From contig CAMWTP010000009.1 of assembly GCA_947177165.1 (NCBI GenBank), positions 32,761-96,760 on the forward strand: a DNA stretch of 64,000 nt, written 5' to 3'. This document shows, piece by piece, positions 46,461 through 54,737 of the stretch. Within the stretch, counting starts at the first letter, position 1. Every line of letters begins with the position of its first letter. A program made the position numbers and the translations under genes. A model generated the notes under the pieces. The model saw only the letters and a program-made list of their open reading frames with translations, was not told the DNA's origin and ran no database searches. The DNA is from an uncultured Lachnospiraceae bacterium. GTDB taxonomy: Bacteria; Bacillota; Clostridia; Lachnospirales; Lachnospiraceae.

Positions 46461-47210
46461 ATGACAAAAGTGAAAATATGCGGCTTAAAGACGCTGGCAG
46501 ATGTAGAAAAGGTCAATCGGTATCTGCCGGAATACATTGGTTTCGTGTTTGCAGATACAAAACGCTTTGTCACCGATGAACAGGCGCTTCGTATGAGGAA
46601 GGCACTTGACAAGCGCATTCAGGCTGTCGGGGTGTTTATAAATGAACCGATGGAGCATATCGTTGAATTATGTGACAGAGGTGTCATCAATGCGGTGCAG
46701 CTGCACGGCGAGGAATCAGAGGATTACATTCGGGAATTAAGACAGGAAACTGACACGACTGTCATAAAAGCGGTCAAGGTGCAGAGTGTGGAGCCGGTAT
46801 TAAAACGGATGTCGCAGGAAGCAGATTATATGCTGTTTGATACTTATAAAAAAGGCGAGCCTGGTGGCACAGGAGAGCGGTTTTCACTGGATATATTAAA
46901 AGAGAGCCTGAAAAAGCTGAGAGTCTGCGGTCAGGCAATAAAGCCATATTTCCTGGCGGGAGGACTGCACTGGCAGAATGTGACGGAAGTGCTTGGCCAG
47001 ATGGAATGTAATACATTCAGAGAATGCAATATGTTTGCAGACTGCAATACATTTGCAGAACGTAATGTGTTTGCAGAATGTAATACATTAGCAGAATGTA
47101 TTGCAGTCGATGTGAGCACAGGCGTTGAGACAGACGGGATAAAGGACGAGAAGAAGATCAGACAGTTTATAGAAAATGTGCGAAATATGAATAAAGTCAG
47201 GCCGCTTTAA
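46461..47210 (+). CDS. trpF: Phosphoribosylanthranilate isomerase with tandem hexapeptide insertion
   Basis: 249 residues, about 40 more than usual. The catalytic start VKICGLKTLADVEK, the central segment HGEESEDYIRELR, and the ends PYFLAGGLHWQNV and VDVSTGVETDGIKD are intact. Between AGGL and VDVS lies an insertion of five hexapeptides of the form ECNTFA, adding four Cys. The insertion is in the region before the last strand and should loop out, but it sits near the phosphate-binding side. Whether activity is kept is unknown; the reading frame is maintained through trpB. Confidence 0.9.
   Translation: MTKVKICGLKTLADVEKVNRYLPEYIGFVFADTKRFVTDEQALRMRKALDKRIQAVGVFINEPMEHIVELCDRGVINAVQLHGEESEDYIRELRQETDTTVIKAVKVQSVEPVLKRMSQEADYMLFDTYKKGEPGGTGERFSLDILKESLKKLRVCGQAIKPYFLAGGLHWQNVTEVLGQMECNTFRECNMFADCNTFAERNVFAECNTLAECIAVDVSTGVETDGIKDEKKIRQFIENVRNMNKVRPL
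47004..47093 (+). repeat. 18-bp tandem repeat inside trpF
   Basis: Five 18-base units of the type GAATGTAATACATTTGCA run from 47004 in frame, with a sixth degenerate unit (GAATGTATTGCA) merging into the normal coding sequence. Units differ by one to four bases. Confidence 0.88.
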
Positions 47211-47300
47211 GGCTGCAGATGATAGGGCAGGAGTGTGCGGCAAATAATTTGCAGTGTATGAGTGAAGAATTTGTGATTTCAATGTAAGAAAGGGAGATTT

Positions 47301-48497
47301 ATGAAAATGGAAGAAAAGAAAGGCAGATACGGGGTATATGGCGGACAGTACATCCCGGAGACACTGATTACGGCAGTGCAGGAGTTGGAGCAGGAGTACG
47401 AAAAATACAAGAATGATCCTGCATTTCAGGCGGAGTTAAAGGTTCTGATGGAGAAGTATGCAGGGCGTCCCTCACTTTTGTACTATGCGGAGAAAATGAC
47501 AAAGGATTTGGGCGGAGCAAAAATCTATTTAAAAAGGGAAGATTTGAATCACACAGGTTCCCACAAGATCAATAACGTATTAGGTCAGGTACTCTTGGCG
47601 AAGAAGATGGGCAAGAAACGCGTCATTGCGGAGACCGGTGCGGGACAGCACGGCGTGGCGACAGCCACAGCAGCAGCTCTGATGGGGCTGGAATGTGAGA
47701 TTTTCATGGGAAAAGAGGACACGGACAGACAGGTGTTAAACTGTTATCGAATGGAGCTTTTGGGTGCGAAAGTGCACCCGGTAACGTCGGGAACCATGAC
47801 CTTGAAGGACGCTGTCAACGAGACCATGCGCGAATGGGCTTCCCGAATGGATGATACCTTATATGTGCTTGGCTCGGTTATGGGGCCGCATCCTTTTCCG
47901 ATGATTGTCAGGGATTTTCAGAAAGTGATCAGTGAGGAAATCAAGGAACAGCTTATGGAGGCGGAGGGAAAGCTGCCCGATGCTGTGATTGCCTGCGTGG
48001 GCGGGGGAAGCAATGCGATGGGTTCCTTCTATGAGTTTATCCCGGACACAAGTGTGAGATTAATCGGCTGCGAGGCGGCGGGACTTGGCGTCGATAATCC
48101 CAAGAACGCAGCGACCGTCGCAAATGGAAGCGTCGGTATTTTCCACGGTATGAAGTCCCTGTTCTGTCAGGATGAATATGGGCAGATCGCGCCTGTCTAT
48201 TCGATATCAGCAGGGTTGGATTACCCGGGTATCGGACCGGAGCACGCAAACCTGAACGAGACAGGGCGCGCGCAGTATGTGCCAGTCACGGACGAGGAGG
48301 CTGTGGAGGCTTTTGAATATCTGTCAAGGACAGAAGGCATTATCCCGGCGATTGAGAGTGCGCACGCGGTTGCGTACGCAAAAAAGATTGCGCCGGAATT
48401 TGGCAAGGATCAGGTGATTGTAGTGACGATTTCCGGGCGCGGCGATAAGGACGTGGCGGCAATCGCGCGGTATAGAGGTGTGGAGATTTTTGATTAA
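47301..48497 (+). CDS. trpB: Tryptophan synthase beta subunit
   Basis: 398 residues. The PLP Lys is in [11 protein letters not shown] near residue 90; [29 protein letters not shown] (phosphate loop) and the C-terminal ISGRGDKDV are as expected for TrpB1. It condenses indole with serine. GGGAG precedes the ATG. A 90-base gap separates it from trpF. Confidence 0.97.
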   Translation: MKMEEKKGRYGVYGGQYIPETLITAVQELEQEYEKYKNDPAFQAELKVLMEKYAGRPSLLYYAEKMTKDLGGAKIYLKREDLNHTGSHKINNVLGQVLLAKKMGKKRVIAETGAGQHGVATATAAALMGLECEIFMGKEDTDRQVLNCYRMELLGAKVHPVTSGTMTLKDAVNETMREWASRMDDTLYVLGSVMGPHPFPMIVRDFQKVISEEIKEQLMEAEGKLPDAVIACVGGGSNAMGSFYEFIPDTSVRLIGCEAAGLGVDNPKNAATVANGSVGIFHGMKSLFCQDEYGQIAPVYSISAGLDYPGIGPEHANLNETGRAQYVPVTDEEAVEAFEYLSRTEGIIPAIESAHAVAYAKKIAPEFGKDQVIVVTISGRGDKDVAAIARYRGVEIFD

Positions 48498-48498
48498 A

Positions 48499-48620
48499 AA
48501 ACGAAAAGTAATTCTAAGTCAGCAAAAAACGCTGACCAAGAATTACTAAATTTCGTTTAAAAGAACGCCAAGGTCAGGCGTTCTTTGTGGAGGTCAAAAC
48601 GAAAAGTAAATCTAAGTTTC
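48499..48620 (+). repeat. Duplicated and structured trpB-trpA spacer
   Basis: AAACGAAAAGTAATTCTAAGT at 48499 recurs as AAACGAAAAGTAAATCTAAGT near 48598, and TTTCGTTTAAAAGAA recurs as TTTCATTTAAAAGAA. Inside, three nested stems occur: AAACGAAA/TTTCGTTT, TAATTCT/AGAATTA and GTCAGC/GCTGAC. AGAACGCC/GGCGTTCT follows. Confidence 0.75.
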
Positions 48621-48643
48621 ATTTAAAAGAAGGAGAGATTAAA

Positions 48644-49420
48644 ATGAGCAGAATCAGCAAAGCATTTGAGAATCAGAAAGCGTTTATCGCATTTGTGACA
48701 GGGGGAGATCCGGATTTGGAGACGACGGAGGCTTTGATACCGCAGATGGCAGCGGCGGGGGCAGATTTGATCGAGATCGGGATTCCATTTTCGGACCCGA
48801 TTGCGGAGGGCGCTGTTATTCAGGCGGCAGATGAGCGGGCGCTCAGGGCAGGGACGACGACTGACAAACTGTTTGACATGGTGAAGCGTGTACGCCAGAA
48901 GGTCGACGTACCGCTGGTATTCATGACCTATATCAATCCGGTGTATACCTATGGAACGGAGAAGTTTGTAAAAAAGTGTGCCGAGTGCGGCATTGACGGA
49001 ATGATTATTCCAGATGTTCCGTTTGAGGAAAAAGAGGAAGTGAGCGGTGCCTGCGAGGCGGCAGGAATCGAGCTGATTTCCATGATTGCGCCGACATCAC
49101 ACGACCGTATCAACATGATTGCGAGTCAGGCAAAAGGATTCCTCTACTGCGTGTCATCTCTTGGCGTCACAGGTGTCAGAGGCAGTATTACGACAAATAT
49201 TAAGGAGATGGTAGACCAGGTGAAAGAAGTGTCAGACATACCGTGTGCGATTGGGTTTGGTATCGCCACGCCGGAGCAGGCGAAGGAGATGGCAGCAGTG
49301 TCAGACGGAGCGATTGTGGGCAGTGCGATTGTCAGGATTATCGCCCAGTATGGGAAGAACTGCATTGGACCAGTATGTGATTATATAAAGGATATGAAGG
49401 CCGCTGTGGCGGCTGCGTAG
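48644..49420 (+). CDS. trpA: Tryptophan synthase alpha subunit
   Basis: About 258 residues. The catalytic Glu lies in LIEIGIPFSDPIAEG and the catalytic Asp in GMIIPDVPFEE; SSLGVTGVRGS and GFGIATPEQAKEM complete the barrel. The ATG after AAGGAGAG is used; the track's start lies within the repeated spacer. It cleaves indole-glycerol phosphate and channels indole to TrpB. Confidence 0.96.
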   Translation: MSRISKAFENQKAFIAFVTGGDPDLETTEALIPQMAAAGADLIEIGIPFSDPIAEGAVIQAADERALRAGTTTDKLFDMVKRVRQKVDVPLVFMTYINPVYTYGTEKFVKKCAECGIDGMIIPDVPFEEKEEVSGACEAAGIELISMIAPTSHDRINMIASQAKGFLYCVSSLGVTGVRGSITTNIKEMVDQVKEVSDIPCAIGFGIATPEQAKEMAAVSDGAIVGSAIVRIIAQYGKNCIGPVCDYIKDMKAAVAAA

Positions 49421-49450
49421 CGGCGGGAGGAATATGAAGATAAAAAGTTT

Positions 49451-49642
49451 GTGGTAGACCATTTCCAAAAATCCTGTATGGAAGATATAGATGATATGGA
49501 TGAAGCAAGGCTTGAAACGGATCATGGGGATATGGTGTGTTACAGACCAATGAGTTTTGGAGAAGAGTTGGATTTTTGGTTTGAAATTGAGTTTTTCATA
49601 GAGAATGGGCAAATAAAGGCGGTATTTGATGTAAATCTATAA
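49451..49642 (+). CDS. Small acidic hypothetical ORF, possibly a remnant
   Basis: 63 residues from a GTG, with no good ribosome site. The frame is open further upstream to just after trpA (EEYEDKKFVVDHFQ), which suggests a 5'-truncated gene. It has a plausible protein composition (GEELDFWFEIEFFIENGQIKAVFD). No family recognised. Confidence 0.35.
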   Translation: MVDHFQKSCMEDIDDMDEARLETDHGDMVCYRPMSFGEELDFWFEIEFFIENGQIKAVFDVNL

Positions 49643-49716
49643 AAATTCAACTTCTTAGGTGTTGTGGCGGATTGGATATGCGGGCGATTATAATTAGAAC
49701 TTGGAAGGGTAATAGA

Positions 49717-50241
49717 ATGATATTGCTAGTTGTTGATACTCAAAATTTAATTATGAATAATGACTTATATGAATTTCCGACTTTTGTATATCGTATTAAA
49801 ACACTAATCAAAGAGGCGCGCAATAATAATATAGAAGTTATTTATGTTAGACATGATGATGGTGTTGGACAGAAATTAACGAAAGGCGCAGCAGGCTATG
49901 AAATATACGAAGAATTTCAGCCAATGCCAAATGAGCGTGTTTTTGATAAAAATGTAAACAGTGCTTTTCGAGATACAGGGTTGTTGGAGTACCTGCATGA
50001 AAAAGACGAAGATACAATTATTATTGTAGGGCTGCAAACAGATTACTGCATAGATGCAACAGTGAAATGTGGTTTTGAACATGGGCTTAAAATGATTGTT
50101 CCAGCAAATACAAACAGTACGTTTGATAATGCGTATATGACAGCGGAAAAGTCTTATAGATATTATAATGAGTTCATGTGGAATGGAAGATACGCTGAAT
50201 GTATTTCATTTGAAAAAACGCTTGAATTGATGAATAGATAA
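49717..50241 (+). CDS. Isochorismatase-like cysteine hydrolase
   Basis: 174 residues. The catalytic triad is readable: Asp in LLVVDTQN, Lys in FDKNVNSAF and Cys in LQTDYCIDAT. Family members hydrolyse amides such as nicotinamide or ureidoacrylate; the substrate is unknown. The ATG after GGAAGGG is chosen over the track start. Lower GC than the trp genes. The mobile element begins about 85 bases past its stop. Confidence 0.88.
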   Translation: MILLVVDTQNLIMNNDLYEFPTFVYRIKTLIKEARNNNIEVIYVRHDDGVGQKLTKGAAGYEIYEEFQPMPNERVFDKNVNSAFRDTGLLEYLHEKDEDTIIIVGLQTDYCIDATVKCGFEHGLKMIVPANTNSTFDNAYMTAEKSYRYYNEFMWNGRYAECISFEKTLELMNR

Positions 50242-50324
50242 ATTCAAATTTATCTACTAACTGCCTTAACTTTCCTTTATTTTCAAGGCTTTGCGGTATG
50301 CCCAGTCTCAAAATATGTATCCTT

Positions 50325-50344
50325 TTCCCTTGTTTTTGCCCTTA
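50325..50344 (+). repeat. Candidate left attachment site
   Basis: TTCCCTTGTTTTTGCCCTTA lies 40 bases beyond the integrase stop; it matches the repeat at 62390 at 19 of 20 positions. It also forms part of a hairpin with CAAGGGAAAG. Confidence 0.5.
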
Positions 50345-50384
50345 CTAGCAAGTTACAAGGGAAAGTTTTTGTTATTCAGTTTTT

Positions 50385-51683
50385 TTAACTCATTCCCACA
50401 ACCTTATCCAATAGCTTTGCGGAATCTCGCTTAGCCTCCCTTGTGGCGTGTGCATAGACATTCATGGTTGTGCTTACGTCCGAATGCCCTAAAAGCTCCT
50501 GCACGTCTTTTGGTTGCGCCCCATTTGATAACAGGTTCGTCGTGTAAGTATGCCTTAATGTGTGGAAGTGGAAACCCTCTAACTCCGGTACTTTCCTTGC
50601 CGCTGTCCGGCAGGCTGTTTCTACGGTGGCAGGAAGTTCAAGACAGCCATCTTCCCTCAGACATACAAAGGAGACTTCCGTATAATCCTCCGGCGCATCT
50701 TCTGTCATTGGCAGGTTGTAATACTCATAATGCACCCTGTTCTTCTCTGTGACTTCCCTGTAGAAATTCCTGTGGTAGAGTCCGCCATACTGCATACGGT
50801 TTTTAAGCTGTTGTTTTCTTGCTTCCTTCAAAATGTCAGCGAGGGCGTTTCCAAAATCAACTGTACGCACTTTTTTCCTCTTGGTCGAGCCGATTTCGTG
50901 CTTATGGGTAGCGCCGTTGTAACGGACACTCCTGCGGACTGTCAGATATTGTTCCTCAAGGTTGATGTCCTGCCAAGTCAGACCTGTCACTTCCCCAAGC
51001 CTAAGTCCTGTAAAATAGGCTATCTGTACAGGCAGGATTGCGTCTTTGCTGCGTTTTCCAAGCTGTGAAATCAGTTTTTGATACTGTTCATACGAAATAG
51101 GCTTGACCTTGCCTGTTTCAGTGTCCGTTTCCTCTGCAAACAAGTCCATATCGTCCTTTTTGTGCCTCATTACCACATACTGCATGGGATTGAATGTGAT
51201 GTACTGTTTCGGGAACACCGCAAAGCGGAAGGACTGCTGCAATACTGCGGAATAAGACCGTATATAGTCAATGGAATATCCCTTTGAAACAAAGTCCTCA
51301 ACCGTTCCGCCGAATGAGAGCAAATCCATGAACTGCTGTAAATGCCCCGAAGTAACCGTTTTTAGCTTTCGTCTGCTTACAGGGTGCTGTTTAATGCGGT
51401 TGATTGCCTGTAAATAAGTACCGACAGTGCCATTGCTCAATATGCCTGTCTTTAATTCTTCCTCCGCCCATGTGTCAAGCAACTGTCCGAGGGTGATATT
51501 GTCCGCCTTTGCAATGAATTTCTTGCTTTCATAGTCCTCCATTGCCTGCCTTAACAGCTTTTCCGTTTCGCTTTTGCTTTCTGTTCCTGCACATTCTTTC
51601 TGTACCAAGTTACCGCTTGCATCCTCCACATAGAAGCGGTAGTACCATTTTTTACCTTTCTGCCGTACTGATCCTTTTGCCAT
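50385..51683 (-). CDS. int: Tyrosine-type site-specific integrase
   Basis: About 432 residues. An N-terminal arm-binding domain (GSVRQKGKKWYYRFYVEDASG) and a SAM-like core-binding domain precede the catalytic domain: Arg in TGLRLGEVTGLTW, HTLRH, the His in LLGHSDVSTT and the nucleophile Tyr in MNVYAH. This is the Tn916-Int class. The ATG after GGAGAAACG is chosen; the track extends 15 codons upstream. Its 3' end lies next to the candidate att site, the usual position. Confidence 0.94.
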   Translation of the reverse strand: MAKGSVRQKGKKWYYRFYVEDASGNLVQKECAGTESKSETEKLLRQAMEDYESKKFIAKADNITLGQLLDTWAEEELKTGILSNGTVGTYLQAINRIKQHPVSRRKLKTVTSGHLQQFMDLLSFGGTVEDFVSKGYSIDYIRSYSAVLQQSFRFAVFPKQYITFNPMQYVVMRHKKDDMDLFAEETDTETGKVKPISYEQYQKLISQLGKRSKDAILPVQIAYFTGLRLGEVTGLTWQDINLEEQYLTVRRSVRYNGATHKHEIGSTKRKKVRTVDFGNALADILKEARKQQLKNRMQYGGLYHRNFYREVTEKNRVHYEYYNLPMTEDAPEDYTEVSFVCLREDGCLELPATVETACRTAARKVPELEGFHFHTLRHTYTTNLLSNGAQPKDVQELLGHSDVSTTMNVYAHATREAKRDSAKLLDKVVGMS

Positions 51684-51800
51684 AATCGTTTCTCCTTTCA
51701 ATGAACGCATTTCTGCGTATGTAATCATTGAACAGATATGGCAGTCGAAACTGATGGAATGCTTTCTGAAAATAAGGATAGCATAAAATCTGCTGTCCCG

Positions 51801-52421
51801 CTATACCGAATCGGAATCTTCCCCTGATAAAAGAACGGAAAGCCTTGCAGCGGCGGCGTCAGGATTTTTGGAGTAGAGCCTCACTATGTCGCTCATATCA
51901 TTAAGGGCATTTACGGTGTGGGTAATCTCCCGAAGGAACATGATTTCATTATATTCCCTGTCCGATTCAAATCCCATTGTCTTTGCAAGCTGTGCGCTTT
52001 CCCCGTTGCCCTTAAACTTCCTGCACGCAAGGCGGAACGAATCCACAAACAGCTCATATTCCTGCAACATCAGCAGAAACAGGTCTTTTGAAAAGTCTGA
52101 TTCGGAAGTTTCCATGTCATAAGGCAGCTTTGAAAGAATGGAGGACATGGCATCACGGATTAACATTTCCTTTTTATCCGTAATGTCAGATTCATATTCC
52201 TCCGTTTCGCCTTTTAGCCACTCTACGGAAACATGGAGTGCGTCTGCCAGACCGTCAAGGACAAGTTTCTTGGTATTGTCAATCGTTCCTGCCTCATACC
52301 TCTGAATGGTGGATGCGGTAACACCCATTTTTTCAGCAACATAAGGCTGGTTGACGCCTAATTCCAGTCTCCGATGTTTTGCCCTGACGCCGATTACCTT
52401 GCGCAGCTCTTTGTCTTTCAT
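51801..52421 (-). CDS. XRE-family repressor of the mobile element
   Basis: 206 residues. The N-terminal HTH is ELGVNQPYVAEKMGVTASTIQRYEAGTIDN; the C-terminal part is helical without a peptidase motif, so it is not a LexA-type cleavable repressor. GGAGGAAAACC precedes the ATG. It is divergent from the excisionase gene, with palindromes between, and so probably controls excision. Confidence 0.88.
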   Translation of the reverse strand: MKDKELRKVIGVRAKHRRLELGVNQPYVAEKMGVTASTIQRYEAGTIDNTKKLVLDGLADALHVSVEWLKGETEEYESDITDKKEMLIRDAMSSILSKLPYDMETSESDFSKDLFLLMLQEYELFVDSFRLACRKFKGNGESAQLAKTMGFESDREYNEIMFLREITHTVNALNDMSDIVRLYSKNPDAAAARLSVLLSGEDSDSV

Positions 52422-52441
52422 GTTGGTTTTCCTCCTTTATC

Positions 52442-52577
52442 GGTATGGTTAGAGTATACCATACCAAAACCATTATTGCAATATGCAAGTTAAAGATAAT
52501 TTACAAAATCACATAACGCTTGACAAGGAAATATAAATGATATATATAGTAAGCATACTAAAAATTGCATAATGCAA
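52442..52577. promoter_or_regulatory. Operators between XRE and excisionase genes
   Basis: Two copies of TTGCA-N3-TGCAA occur at 52476-52488 and 52565-52577, and GGTATGGT/ACCATACC forms another inverted repeat at 52442-52465. They flank the excisionase promoter. Confidence 0.6.
52520..52548 (+). promoter_or_regulatory. Excisionase promoter
   Basis: TTGACA and TATATA are separated by 17 bases, between the two TTGCA-N3-TGCAA palindromes. Confidence 0.65.
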
Positions 52578-52596
52578 TTCAAGAGGAGGAGAATGA

Positions 52597-52827
52597 ATGA
52601 CAGAAATGAAGATTGCCCTTTCTATTGAGGAAGCGGCAGACTACACAGGTATCGGTCGGAACACACTAAGAAAGCTGGTGGAATGGGATAAACTCCCTGT
52701 ATTGAAAGTGGGAAGAAAGGTGCTTATCAAAAAGGACATTCTGGAACTGTTTATGACAGTCAATGAAGGAAGGAATTTGCGGGACAAGGGAAATGTCAAG
52801 GCTGTCACAAGAAAGGCAGTTGTATAA
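52597..52827 (+). CDS. xis: Excisionase-type helix-turn-helix protein
   Basis: 76 residues: ALSIEEAADYTGIGRNTLRKLVEWDKLPVLKVGRKVLIKKDILELF is the winged-helix/HTH_17 pattern of Tn916-type excisionases. It would bind the element ends and direct the integrase to excision. GAGGAGGAG precedes the ATG. Confidence 0.85.
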   Translation: MTEMKIALSIEEAADYTGIGRNTLRKLVEWDKLPVLKVGRKVLIKKDILELFMTVNEGRNLRDKGNVKAVTRKAVV

Positions 52828-52848
52828 AGGGCAGACAAGCAGTTACAG

Positions 52849-53000
52849 TGAACTTAAAAAATACAATCACTTTTGAAAAGTGAACTCAAAAAATGCAGTC
52901 ACTTTTGAAGAATGAACTTAAAAAGTAAGTTCACTGAAAAGACTGTGGGATATGTTCCGCAAAAAAATGAACTTAAAAAGTGCAATCACTTTGAACAAAG
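52849..53000 (+). repeat. Iteron-like direct repeats upstream of the relaxase gene
   Basis: The unit TGAACTTAAAAAATACAATCACTTTTGAAAAG recurs at 52849, 52881 and 52913 with an exact 32-base period, and again at 52968. Copies diverge mainly in their second half. Confidence 0.8.
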
Positions 53001-53181
53001 TCAGTTGACCGCCGGAAACAGCAGAAATGTAATTCAGCATAACCAGTACATTTGGGGAAGATAAGGATAACAAAGACGGGCAGAAATAAAAGGATTGCCG
53101 GAAAAACAGGCATAAAACAGCCGGAAAATTGTTTCCAACATGCTGAAAGCGCATTTCGCTGGATACCCTCGGAGAGCTCCC

Positions 53182-53265
53182 GCAGTATTGGCGAAGGCAA
53201 TGGAACATTGACTTTGACAATACTGCTAGGGGGTTATCATCTATGGCAGAGCCAAGATGATAACC
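53182..53265 (+). other. Candidate origin of transfer (oriT) region
   Basis: GCAGTATTG pairs with CAATACTGC over a 27-base gap, followed by a long hairpin GGTTATCATCT/AGATGATAACC with an inner TGGC/GCCA. It lies directly upstream of the relaxase gene, where MobV oriTs are found. The nick site cannot be assigned. Confidence 0.45.
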
Positions 53266-53299
53266 GCACTGCTCCAACATGAAATCAGGGAGGAAAGAC

Positions 53300-54580
53300 A
53301 TGGGAGAAATCTCTTTCAGCAACCACATCAGCAACAAGAAAAGCGCCATCAACAGCAAGGCAAAACTTGCAGGGGTTGCAAAACACAATCTGAGGAAGTA
53401 TCATTCGCAGGATTACAGCAGGGATAACATCACACTTCTTTATGGGACAACGAATCTCATGCAGGACGTGAAAGATGTTTATCGTAAAGAGTTTGTCGCT
53501 GCCCTGCATGAATACAATACGAAGCAGACAAGACCGGAAAGACGGATTGACGATTATTTTGAACATGTATCCAAAACAGAACAGGATATAGCAGTGGAAA
53601 TCATTATACAATGCGGGGATAAGGGCTTTTGGGAACAGAACATGGATGGCAGGATATTTATGAAGCCGGTTTATAAGCAGCTTCTTTTAAAACTGCAGGA
53701 ATACCTGCCGGATTTTAAGATTGCCAATGCGGTGATCCATTTTGATGAGGCAAGCCCGCACATGCACGTTGTAGGGATTCCGATAGGGAGAGGATTTAAG
53801 CGGGGGCTGTCAACAAAAGTGTCAAAACGTTCCGTATTCACTCCCCAAGTCCTGTCAGAAATCTTACAGGATAAAATGCGGGCAGATGCAAACCATTATA
53901 TGAAAGCCATATTCCAGCAGGAAGTAAAGGAAAAGAAAAAGGGAAAAAACCATGACCTGACGGTTGCGGAATACAAAGTTGCAAAGGAAGAAGAGAAAAT
54001 TGAAAAATTATCAACAGATAAAATAGGATTGGAGGCTGACCTTCTCGTCCTGAACCATAAAAAATCCACTACACAAAAGAAACTGGAGGAACTGGACGGG
54101 GAGATAGAAAGTTCCAATATCTTTCTTAAAGCAATCCGACAGATAAAACAGTTTATACAGGCGTATCTTCCATTTGCACCATTGATTGAGGAATTTGCGA
54201 ACCATGTGGAACGTGGGGCGAATATAGAGGCAGGAAACAGCTTTCACGGCTTGCTGACCGCACTTGGGGAACTGCTGAATTCGTTTAAGGAGATCATAAA
54301 AGACGGGTTATGCTGGTTCCCACGCCTTATGCGGTGGCAGACCTCAAAAGGCGAAGTTTCTCCTGTGTTTGAAGATAACAGGAATGAAGGATATTACTAC
54401 CGGCTAAAATCCTATATGGATATCCATACAAGGCAGGAATACCCAAAAGAACTGATACAGCAGGAAATCAAGCCGGAAAACCGTACAGGCACAATAGAGC
54501 AGTTAGCGCAGAATGTGGAGGCTGTCGAAAAGCAGGTACAGCTTATGGGTGTAAAAATGAATAGGAATCAAATGTATTAG
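53300..54580 (+). CDS. mob: MobV/Pre-like relaxase (plasmid mobilization/recombination protein)
   Basis: About 426 residues. The HUH-type metal motif is HFDEASPHMHVVGIPI near residue 151, matching HxDExxPHxH of MobV. NITLLYGT near residue 41 and the N-terminal SFSNHI segment also fit. The middle is a coiled coil (AKEEEKIEKLS to LEELDGEIES). It nicks oriT and leads the strand into a recipient using another element's conjugation machinery. The ATG after GGAGG is used. Confidence 0.87.
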   Translation: MGEISFSNHISNKKSAINSKAKLAGVAKHNLRKYHSQDYSRDNITLLYGTTNLMQDVKDVYRKEFVAALHEYNTKQTRPERRIDDYFEHVSKTEQDIAVEIIIQCGDKGFWEQNMDGRIFMKPVYKQLLLKLQEYLPDFKIANAVIHFDEASPHMHVVGIPIGRGFKRGLSTKVSKRSVFTPQVLSEILQDKMRADANHYMKAIFQQEVKEKKKGKNHDLTVAEYKVAKEEEKIEKLSTDKIGLEADLLVLNHKKSTTQKKLEELDGEIESSNIFLKAIRQIKQFIQAYLPFAPLIEEFANHVERGANIEAGNSFHGLLTALGELLNSFKEIIKDGLCWFPRLMRWQTSKGEVSPVFEDNRNEGYYYRLKSYMDIHTRQEYPKELIQQEIKPENRTGTIEQLAQNVEAVEKQVQLMGVKMNRNQMY

Positions 54581-54630
54581 ACCTAGCCAATTATAAAGCA
54601 GCAGACTAAAACTAAAATCTTTTAATGCTC

Positions 54631-54665
54631 AAAAGGACATTTCCATTCTTTGAAAATGTCCTTTT
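54631..54665. terminator. Terminator between relaxase and helicase genes
   Basis: AAAAGGACATTT pairs with AAATGTCCTTTT; it works for both convergent genes. Confidence 0.7.
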
Positions 54666-54737
54666 GCATACACGAGGATGCGAGAGTGTGCATATCTCTG
54701 AAATAGAGTTTTGGGGCGTGATAAAATGAAGCTGTTA

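Noticed and set aside
52849-53000. Possible CRISPR-like array
   Set aside because: The 32-base units are directly contiguous without unique spacers and there is no cas gene; iterons fit better.
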